A DNA stretch of 18,519 nucleotides from a bacterium. GTDB taxonomy: Bacteria > Zixibacteria > MSB-5A5 > GN15 > FEB-12. Position 1 is the first letter of the stretch. Every line of letters begins with the position of its first letter. The translations under genes and the position numbers were made by a program. Below, one piece after another: positions 1-5,456 of the stretch. A model generated the notes under the pieces. It ran no database searches and was not told where the DNA came from. It was given only the letters and a program-made list of their open reading frames with translations. Location of the stretch: positions 1 through 18,519 of the forward strand of contig JAUWMW010000016.1 of assembly GCA_030612965.1 (NCBI GenBank), given 5' to 3'.

Positions 1-285
1 CTTCTTGCGCTTGCGCAGTTCATTGCGAGCCAGGTTCAGCGCAATCGTGTAAATCCAGGTCGAAAAACAGTGCTGAAAATTGAATGATTGCCGATGCTGG
101 TAGACTCTGATGAAGGTCTCCTGAACGATATCCTCGGCCTCCTCGGTCGAGGACAACATGCGCCCGATGACATTCATCAGCCGATCCTTGTACCGATCGA
201 CCATATTATTGAAGGCCACCATATTGCCGTTCTGGATCGCCTCAATCAGTTCGAAATCGATTTCTTTTTCAGTTTTCTTTGCCAT
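1..285 (-). CDS. ECF-family RNA polymerase sigma factor, N-terminal part
   Basis: Reading leftward from the ATG at 285 gives 95 residues before the window edge, so the C-terminal part (region 4) is missing. The visible part matches sigma-70 region 2 of extracytoplasmic-function sigma factors: an amphipathic start (LIEAIQNGNMVAFNNMVDRY, residues 13-32), then AEDIVQETFIRVYQH (50-64) and FSTWIYTIALNLARNELR (74-91). The last two are the core-binding and -10 recognition helices. Such proteins direct RNA polymerase to stress or envelope promoters and are usually held by an anti-sigma factor, which if linked would lie beyond the left edge. The charged N-terminus MAKKTEKE and an AAAGG about 8 nt before the ATG support this start. 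Family assignment is firm; regulon and partner are unknown. Confidence 0.9.
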   Translation of the reverse strand, partial: MAKKTEKEIDFELIEAIQNGNMVAFNNMVDRYKDRLMNVIGRMLSSTEEAEDIVQETFIRVYQHRQSFNFQHCFSTWIYTIALNLARNELRKRKK

Positions 286-456
286 CTACTGCCTTTACTG
301 GTCGGTTCTATCTAATAGTACCACACAACCGTCATTTAGTTCCACACTTTCCGCGTTCGTTGCGCCGCGCAATAGCCTGACCGATAACAAGTTAGCAATA
401 ATGGGCAATAAGTCAACAGGTTTGTCGGCGGGTGGCATGGTCAAACTTGTTTGTCT

Positions 457-484
457 GTCATGCCGGACTTGATCCGGCATCCAG
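457..484. repeat. Palindromic repeat with TGCCGGA/TCCGGCA stem
   Basis: TGCCGGA (461-467) and TCCGGCA (473-479) form a perfect 7-bp stem around a 5-nt loop, flanked by GTCA and TCCAG. Very similar tracts are familiar as short interspersed repeats in many bacterial genomes. Only one copy occurs in this window, so repeat status rests on recognition and cannot be shown from the sequence alone. Confidence 0.5.
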
Positions 485-543
485 TGGCAAGCCACTTCTT
501 CGCGCTACGCACGCTCCTTATGTCATGCTGAGCGCAGTCGAAG
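485..543 (+). repeat. 59-bp interspersed repeat, copy 1
   Basis: The ends match a second, inverted copy at 2765-2823. Both share TGGCA, one variable base, then GCCACTTCTTCGCG (491-504 here), a variable 24-nt middle, and TGAGCGCAGTCGAAG (529-543 here). The middle is exactly 24 nt in both copies although its sequence has diverged, so this is one element with fixed geometry and not two chance matches. Confidence 0.7.
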
Positions 544-547
544 CATG
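524..547 (-). repeat. 24-nt hairpin repeat (invariant 12-nt loop), copy 1
   Basis: Read on the minus strand, arms CATGCT and AGCATG enclose the loop TCGACTGCGCTC. Three more copies on the plus strand carry the same loop with different but still complementary arms. This copy forms the right end of the 59-bp repeat. Confidence 0.75.
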
Positions 548-578
548 AGCGCATCGGCAGGCGGCTTTCGACAAAGGC

Positions 579-2408
579 CTACGGACACGCCACCGGTGCC
601 GGTCCACCCGAAAACATGTAGTCCACAAGGTAAACCAAATCACTGATGTCTATGCCACCGGCGTTGTCGATATCAGCCTCACCGGGGCAGATCGGCGCAG
701 AGCCGCCAGTGAACATGTAATCCACGAGGTATACCAGGTCAGAAATGTCAATATCCAAGCCGCTGTGGTCCACGTCGCCACGAATTGCACAGCATACGGG
801 GTCACACACATCGCCAATGCCGTCTCCGTCAAAGTCCGTTTGGTCGGCGTTGGAGGTATCGGGACAGTTGTCATCAGAACAGGTGTTTGCAGAGTAGCCG
901 GGGTTTCCATACCCATCGCCATCAGTGTCTGTGCACGTGTCGCACGAATCGCCAATGCTGTCACTGTCAAAATCTTCCTGACCGGGGTTGTAGACCGATG
1001 GACAGTTGTCCAGGACGCACTGGTTCAGAGGGTGGCCGGGATCACCGAAGCCATCACCGTCTGTGTCGTAGCAAGTAACTACCGTGAGCGTGCCGACAGC
1101 CTCGTTGTTCGTATCGTCAGTTTCTATTTTCAGGTTGTCTTCGTCGACGATCAACGAAACTGTGTAGATGCCGTCAGCAAGACCGAGATTGAGGGACAAC
1201 ATAACGCTCGATGAATCTGCCACGTCCAGAGTGTCTGCCCAAATCAGACTGCTGTTGGCATAAAGAGCAACAGGGACACCCACCAGCGAGACGCCTCCGT
1301 CGTTGTGGATAATTAACGGCAACAACTCACCTTCCACCAGCGTGGTGTCAGGGTTTGGCAGTTCAGCTACTAAATCAGCATACCAATCTAAATTCTCCCA
1401 CTGCCTGACTCCCCAACCAGGGCCATCTGGGCCGTCGTATTGAAAAGTAGAATTCACTGCATTTGATGTTCTTGTAAAAAGGTCGATGATGTGAGTGTCT
1501 GTGTAATATTCAGATATTTGCCACATTGAATCAGCTTTATCTAATGTTTCAAGATTATTATTTAAAATACTATAAAACCCATCCCAATCTAAATTATGAT
1601 CATCTCTCAACATTGTATATATATAAGCTGTAATATCATATCCTGCACTTTCTTGAATTTCATTATTGAGAGGATCCATATAATCATTTGCAACATAATC
1701 TGGCCAATTATAACCAGATCTCCCAGCATAAATTTCTGTGTCAGCTGTTTCTTGGCTTATATCTGCAAAATCAACTAAAATATTATATTGATTATATTGA
1801 GAAAATCCTTCTGTTAACCAACGCCTATATAAAATAGGAAAAGGATTTATTGAATGTAAAGATTCATGTAAGGCTCCTGAATAATAATACCAGTTTTCAC
1901 ATGATTCTTTATAAAAAGGATCTGATAAAAATAAATGAGCTTCTCCTGGAATTGCCCAACCACCCCAACAACCTCCTGTAGGCTCCACATTAATCTCCAA
2001 CTTCACACCATAAAACTTTTCAGAACTCCAACCAGTAAGAGTTTCCATATGCTCATATCTTGGCTCAAAATTATTAAAAAACTCTGTCAAATTATCTTGA
2101 TAACTATCATAATAATCCTGGTCAATATAAACATCAAATCTATCATAGGGTAAATGCACCCAGACCGTATCATCCCTGGTCGCCTTGTACTTGATCTCCG
2201 CAAGAAACTCCGCCCTCCCGTAATCATCCAGACCCTCAGGGTAGTCGACGATAATAGGCACTTGACGGCCATCGACAGTGACCGTCATCTTGTCATAATC
2301 GACGGTTATCCGGGAGGGGTTATCGACTGCTCCTACACCCGCAAATGATGTTACTGCCAGAAGCACCGTTAAGATCACGAGGATTGGGTTTACCGCATTC
2401 TGTTTCAT
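579..2408 (-). CDS. Secreted HExxH metallopeptidase-like protein with CARDB, TSP3 and dockerin repeats
   Basis: A 609-residue protein. I start at the ATG at 2408 because AAGGAGGAG lies about 5 nt upstream and a signal peptide begins at once (hydrophobic residues 8-24, likely cleavage after AGVGA). An in-frame ATG at 2468 would bury it. Residues about 80-345 form the putative catalytic region. HESLH (181-185) followed by WLTEGFSQY with Glu200 matches the zinc-binding HExxH...E layout of gluzincins, closest in feel to the peptidase-MA type. Residues about 350-445 resemble a CARDB adhesion domain. Residues 448-537 are Asp-rich calcium-binding thrombospondin type-3 repeats with DTDGDG motifs. Residues 538-609 are two dockerin type-I repeats (ISDLVYLVDYMF twice). 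Likely exported and calcium-stabilised; substrate unknown. The coding for residues about 86-326 is markedly AT-rich. Exact peptidase family is uncertain. Confidence 0.85.
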   Translation of the reverse strand: MKQNAVNPILVILTVLLAVTSFAGVGAVDNPSRITVDYDKMTVTVDGRQVPIIVDYPEGLDDYGRAEFLAEIKYKATRDDTVWVHLPYDRFDVYIDQDYYDSYQDNLTEFFNNFEPRYEHMETLTGWSSEKFYGVKLEINVEPTGGCWGGWAIPGEAHLFLSDPFYKESCENWYYYSGALHESLHSINPFPILYRRWLTEGFSQYNQYNILVDFADISQETADTEIYAGRSGYNWPDYVANDYMDPLNNEIQESAGYDITAYIYTMLRDDHNLDWDGFYSILNNNLETLDKADSMWQISEYYTDTHIIDLFTRTSNAVNSTFQYDGPDGPGWGVRQWENLDWYADLVAELPNPDTTLVEGELLPLIIHNDGGVSLVGVPVALYANSSLIWADTLDVADSSSVMLSLNLGLADGIYTVSLIVDEDNLKIETDDTNNEAVGTLTVVTCYDTDGDGFGDPGHPLNQCVLDNCPSVYNPGQEDFDSDSIGDSCDTCTDTDGDGYGNPGYSANTCSDDNCPDTSNADQTDFDGDGIGDVCDPVCCAIRGDVDHSGLDIDISDLVYLVDYMFTGGSAPICPGEADIDNAGGIDISDLVYLVDYMFSGGPAPVACP

Positions 2409-2505
2409 CTTCGCTCCTCCTTCTTTGGGAGTCCGCAATATGGAGATACTTAGCTTGTTTCGTAGCAATATACCAGCAGGTGTCCATTTGTCAATGAAAA
2501 ACAGA

Positions 2506-2627
2506 GGTACCCCACCAAGAGCGCTTCGCGGCTGGTGGGTTCTTCAGTGCGACGGCTATAGCAACATGCGTTTGCAAATGGCCATGGCTGCCCGTCCAGA
2601 ATTAACCCACCCGCTGGGTGGGGTACC
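2506..2627. repeat. REPIN-like element A: two inverted hairpins with 11-bp terminal repeats
   Basis: GGTACCCCACC (2506-2516) is perfectly inverted at 2617-2627 (GGTGGGGTACC). Inside, GGTGGGTT (2534-2541) is inverted as AACCCACC (2604-2611). Each end therefore folds on itself (CCACC with GGTGG), and the two ends also pair with each other. This is the geometry of a REPIN, two REP units in inverted order. No copy of its transposase is in the window. Confidence 0.6.
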
Positions 2628-2699
2628 GAAGAAAGACTGTGCAAAGAAATCAATATGTGTTACCGGGTTTAGGAGCCGCCCGGAAAACCGGCTGCGCCG

Positions 2700-2748
2700 G
2701 TGTCGAAACTCCTCCTACGGCGGACCTTCGGCACAGGGGTTTCGACAC
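2700..2748. repeat. Inverted repeat with 10-bp arms
   Basis: GTGTCGAAAC (2700-2709) is perfectly inverted as GTTTCGACAC (2739-2748). An adjacent TAGGAG (2670-2675) and CTCCTA (2712-2717) form an overlapping second pair, so the block can fold in more than one way. No coding potential is apparent. Confidence 0.5.
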
Positions 2749-2760
2749 ACGGTTTGGGCT

Positions 2761-2784
2761 CATCCTTCGACTGCGCTCAGGGTG
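2761..2784 (+). repeat. 24-nt hairpin repeat, copy 2
   Basis: Arms CATCCT and AGGGTG (one G-T pair) enclose the invariant loop TCGACTGCGCTC at 2767-2778. Confidence 0.7.
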
Positions 2785-2823
2785 AGGTTAGTTGTGCGCG
2801 AACCGCGAAGAAGTGGCGTGCCA
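2765..2823 (-). repeat. 59-bp interspersed repeat, copy 2 (inverted relative to copy 1)
   Basis: Carries CTTCGACTGCGCTCA (2765-2779) and CGCGAAGAAGTGGC (2804-2817), the exact reverse complements of the two conserved blocks at 529-543 and 491-504, again separated by 24 nt. Confidence 0.7.
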
Positions 2824-2884
2824 ACTTCAGCCCTCACAAAAACACTACCAATACCAATCAAGATACCTGGTGGACTTCAGAAGA

Positions 2885-2946
2885 GTAGGGTGGATCCGTC
2901 ATCGGACCCGCCTTTGTTGGCAGGTCTGCGGACAGACCTACCCTAC
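2885..2946. repeat. REPIN-like element B, GTAGGGT...ACCCTAC
   Basis: Terminal GTAGGGT (2885-2891) and ACCCTAC (2940-2946) are perfect inverted repeats. The left half folds as GGTGGATCCG (2889-2898) with CGGACCCGCC (2903-2912), with one mismatch and one G-T pair. The right half is a perfect 7-bp hairpin, AGGTCTG (2922-2928) with CAGACCT (2933-2939). A GTAG tetranucleotide next to a hairpin is the classical REP signature. Element C at 14837-14895 has the same plan. Confidence 0.65.
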
Positions 2947-2996
2947 GGGATGACTCGTAATCACCATCGATCCTCTTAAGCGAATACAAAAATACG

Positions 2997-3013
2997 CAAA
3001 ACGAACCCATTTC
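2997..3013 (+). repeat. 17-nt direct repeat, copy 1
   Basis: CAAAACGAACCCATTTC recurs perfectly at 3085-3101, 88 bp to the right. The copies flank a 24-nt hairpin (3022-3045), so the intervening stretch could be part of one larger repeated module. Confidence 0.6.
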
Positions 3014-3021
3014 GTAGTGCT

Positions 3022-3045
3022 CATACCTCGACTGCGCTCGGTATG
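3022..3045 (+). repeat. 24-nt hairpin repeat, copy 3
   Basis: Perfect arms CATACC (3022-3027) and GGTATG (3040-3045) enclose the invariant loop TCGACTGCGCTC. The arm differs from the other copies at bases that change on both sides together. Confidence 0.75.
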
Positions 3046-3084
3046 ACAGAAAGGGCGTGCGAAGCACAAAAAGCGGTTTATCGC

Positions 3085-3101
3085 CAAAACGAACCCATTT
3101 C
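3085..3101 (+). repeat. 17-nt direct repeat, copy 2
   Basis: Identical to 2997-3013. It lies directly left of the nested palindrome at 3107-3196. Confidence 0.6.
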
Positions 3102-3106
3102 CCCTT

Positions 3107-3196
3107 CGTGCGCAGGACCCTGTGTTTGTTCCGCAGGGTCTTGCACGCCGGAGGCGGATGTGACCCTGCGGCAGATGTCCACATCTGCCACGCACG
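3107..3196. repeat. Nested palindromic element D
   Basis: Outer CGTGCG (3107-3112) is inverted as CGCACG (3191-3196). Inside, GACCCTG (3116-3122) pairs with CAGGGTC (3134-3140), and GGCAGATGT (3170-3178) pairs with ACATCTGCC (3181-3189) as a near-loopless 9-bp hairpin. Two hairpins inside an outer inverted repeat follow the same plan as elements A to C. Confidence 0.55.
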
Positions 3197-3213
3197 ATCC
3201 ACAACAAGGTGTC

Positions 3214-3230
3214 GGGCGGGGTCGCCCTAC
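3214..3230 (-). repeat. Single REP-like hairpin ending CCCTAC
   Basis: GGGCG (3214-3218) and CGCCC (3223-3227) form a 5-bp stem followed by TAC, so on the minus strand it reads GTAGGGCG plus hairpin. This looks like half of an element of the B/C type. Confidence 0.45.
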
Positions 3231-3271
3231 ACCACCAGCGAACGTGGCGCACGAGGACGCACACCATCGCG

Positions 3272-3295
3272 CACCCTTCGACTGCGCTCAGGGTG
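3272..3295 (+). repeat. 24-nt hairpin repeat, copy 4
   Basis: Perfect arms CACCCT (3272-3277) and AGGGTG (3290-3295) enclose the invariant loop TCGACTGCGCTC. It lies 22 nt beyond the stop of the last gene in the long operon. Confidence 0.75.
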
Positions 3296-3317
3296 ACGTT
3301 GGGGCGTTCGGTGTGAC

Positions 3318-5456
3318 TCAGTGTTCGTACGGGAAATACAACGTGAACGTGGCGCCGTGGCCGTCGTCGGAGGTGACACTAAGCGTGCCGTTGTGGGCGG
3401 AGAGGATTCGTTCGACCACCGCCAACCCCAGGCCGGTGCCGGTTTCTTTGCTGGTGTAGTAACGGTCGAAGACTTTGGACAGGTTCTCTTTCTTGATACC
3501 TACGCCGGTGTCGCTGACTTTGAGGGCCAGGTAGTCGACCTTCTTGTGGTCCGGTCGCTCAATGAGGCCTCGCACCGATAGCGTCCCGCCGTTCGGCATA
3601 GCGTCGATGGCATTGATGAAAAGATTCAACAGCGCTTCCATGATCTGGTTGCGATTGAGAATCAGGTCCCAGTCGGCGCTGTCAAAGCGTGACTGGAATT
3701 CGACCCGGCTCTTGTGCATGTCGGGGCTCACCAGTTCCGAGGCGCGTTTGACCAAGAACCTGAGATCGACCTTCTCGGTAACATATTTCTTGGGGTTGGA
3801 GAAATCGACCAGTTCGCGCACCAACTCGTTCATTCGGTGAATCTCGTCGTCCACCATTTTCATCAGGTCGGCTTCCTGCACCTGCGGCCACCGCTGTTTG
3901 ATGATTTGCAGACCACCCTTGATCGAGGTCAGAGGTTTGCGCAGGTCGTGCGAAATCTCCGAAATCATATTCCCCATAGTCAAAAGCCGGGTGCTGTTTA
4001 GCAGTGACTTTTCTTTTTCAAAAAGCAGCGCCGCCTGTGAGATGACCAGTTTGGCCAGCGAGATGTCATCGTCGGTGTAGGGATGCTCCGAGTCGGCGCC
4101 GATGCAAAAGACGTGGGCCGGTTCACCATACTTGAGGATCGGCACCGCCATGAAGGCAACCTTGGGATCGGGGAACTGATCATGAGCAGCCAGCTTCTCC
4201 GATAAGAGGGCGGAGACTTCTGCGATATCGTCGAAATCGAGGCTGTCCAACTCCACATTGGTCAGAGAGATACTCTCACGGTTGATTTTCTCCAAGTCGA
4301 TGCCGCCTGAGTCGGTGAGAGGGATATTGTCGGCGCCGGACGCGCCGCCGAGCACGAGCGTGCTGCTGTTCGGTTCCCAGTCGAACCACAAACCCCAATC
4401 GGTCGGGAAAACGCGTCCTAACTTGGCAGTGAGGATGGATCGAAACTGATTGAGCGACTGGATCTGTGGCAACTCACCGGTCACTTCGTGCAAAATCTCA
4501 AACTCCACCAGCCTACGGCGGTTCTTTTCAAACTGGTTGGCGTCGTCGACGGCGACGGCCGCCTGGGAGGCGAAAGTGGTCAGCAGTTTGAGATCGTTTT
4601 CGGTGAAGGCCTCATTGTTGTGCTTGTTAGCCATATTGATGACGCCGATGACGCGCCCCTTAATCAGCAAGGGAGCACACAACAAAGACGCAGCGCCGTA
4701 TCGTTCGCGGTTGATCCGTCGGAATTGCTCGTGGCTTTCGACATCCTCAATCATCAATGGCTGCCCCGTCTTGGCGACATGTCCGGCGATGGAAGTGCCG
4801 ACCGGAAGGCGCGTCCGGGTGACCACCGATGGTTCCAGACCAATCGCTGCCTCGATGGTGAGGGTCTCAGCGTTGTCGTCAAGCAGCATGATCGAGCCAA
4901 CCTGAGCCTCGGTTACCGACGACGCCAGCACGACGATCTGTCTGAGGAGTTCTTTAAGGTTGGCGGTCGACCCGATCGACTTGCCGGCTTCGTAGAGAGC
5001 GTTGAGTTCATTGATGCGTCGCTCCTGGAGCATGGTGGCGATTTTGAGTCGTTCCAGCAAGTGCCGTCGGTCGAGGGCGGAGTTCCTTTTGTCCAAAGCT
5101 CGGCGCACGGCCATTTGGAACCTAGGGAACTCGATCGGTTTCATCAGGTAGTCGTAAGCGCCACGGGCCACGGCCTCCACCGCCGATTCGAGAGCGGCAT
5201 ATCCGGTCATGAGAATAACCGGAATCTCCTCGTCGACTTCCTTGACGATACCGAGCAGGCCGATGCCGTCGAGTTGCGGCATCTTGATATCGGTGACAAC
5301 GAGGTCGACCTTCCTGGAACGAATCGCTTCAGCCGCCTGTGGCGAATGCTGAAAAGTCTCGACTTCGTAGCCATCGCCCATCAGCAGCCTGGACAGCGAA
5401 TCGCACATTCGCTTTTCGTCGTCGACGATGATTATTCTGTCAGCAGTCCTGGTCAT
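3318..5456 (-). CDS. Cytoplasmic hybrid kinase: REC-GAF-(GAF-like)-HisKA-HATPase
   Basis: 712 residues from the ATG at 5456. I prefer it to the ATG at 5495 because an AAGGAG lies upstream and the receiver domain starts at once; 5495 has no ribosome site. Residues 7-122 are a receiver domain (DD at 12-13, phospho-acceptor Asp56 in VVTDIKMP, Thr84, Lys106). Residues about 155-305 are a GAF sensor domain. Residues about 315-480 look like a second, diverged GAF. The kinase core has the H-box ISHDLRKPLTSI with His503, N-box Asn611/Asn615, DTGVGI (649-654) and GTGLGLA (673-679). No membrane segment is present. The gene overlaps the preceding kinase gene by 17 nt, and the N-terminal receiver suggests that kinase phosphorylates it. 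No DNA-binding domain. Signal unknown. Confidence 0.9.
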   Translation of the reverse strand: MTRTADRIIIVDDEKRMCDSLSRLLMGDGYEVETFQHSPQAAEAIRSRKVDLVVTDIKMPQLDGIGLLGIVKEVDEEIPVILMTGYAALESAVEAVARGAYDYLMKPIEFPRFQMAVRRALDKRNSALDRRHLLERLKIATMLQERRINELNALYEAGKSIGSTANLKELLRQIVVLASSVTEAQVGSIMLLDDNAETLTIEAAIGLEPSVVTRTRLPVGTSIAGHVAKTGQPLMIEDVESHEQFRRINRERYGAASLLCAPLLIKGRVIGVINMANKHNNEAFTENDLKLLTTFASQAAVAVDDANQFEKNRRRLVEFEILHEVTGELPQIQSLNQFRSILTAKLGRVFPTDWGLWFDWEPNSSTLVLGGASGADNIPLTDSGGIDLEKINRESISLTNVELDSLDFDDIAEVSALLSEKLAAHDQFPDPKVAFMAVPILKYGEPAHVFCIGADSEHPYTDDDISLAKLVISQAALLFEKEKSLLNSTRLLTMGNMISEISHDLRKPLTSIKGGLQIIKQRWPQVQEADLMKMVDDEIHRMNELVRELVDFSNPKKYVTEKVDLRFLVKRASELVSPDMHKSRVEFQSRFDSADWDLILNRNQIMEALLNLFINAIDAMPNGGTLSVRGLIERPDHKKVDYLALKVSDTGVGIKKENLSKVFDRYYTSKETGTGLGLAVVERILSAHNGTLSVTSDDGHGATFTLYFPYEH

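Larger units (their letters stand above)
286..578. other. Non-coding gap with short palindromic repeats
   Basis: This gap lies between the start of the sigma factor gene and the stop of the secreted peptidase gene. The only long open frame here (about 66 codons, minus) runs through repeat sequence and lacks a ribosome site, so I do not call it. The gap holds a 7-bp-stem palindrome at 461-479, a 59-bp repeat at 485-543 and a 24-nt hairpin at 524-547, each listed separately. I see no convincing promoter or terminator. Confidence 0.6.
2409..3317. other. Repeat-rich non-coding island between two minus-strand genes
   Basis: About 900 bp without a believable gene. The open frames across it lack ribosome sites and are read through palindromes. 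It holds the peptidase gene's ribosome site (2413-2421), a 122-bp paired-hairpin element (2506-2627), an inverted repeat (2700-2748), the second 59-bp repeat (2765-2823), a GTAGGG...CCCTAC element (2885-2946), a 17-nt direct repeat (2997, 3085), a nested palindrome (3107-3196), a lone REP-like hairpin (3214-3230) and three of the four 24-nt hairpins. I see no clear intrinsic terminator for the long operon ending at 3318. Confidence 0.65.

Noticed and set aside
295..495. 66-codon minus-strand open frame beside the sigma factor gene
   Set aside because: The first part is encoded by the palindromic repeat at 457-484 and no ribosome site or family is visible.
2409..2468. Upstream start for the secreted peptidase (629 residues)
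   Set aside because: It would put 20 residues before the signal peptide and skip the excellent AAGGAGGAG ribosome site.
2425..2979. 184-codon plus-strand open frame in the intergenic island
   Set aside because: It runs through elements A and B and the hairpin repeats, has low-complexity Arg/Gly/Pro content and no ribosome site, so it is repeat read-through.
2506..3295. CRISPR-like array
   Set aside because: The repeats differ in type, orientation and spacing, with no regular spacers and no cas genes.
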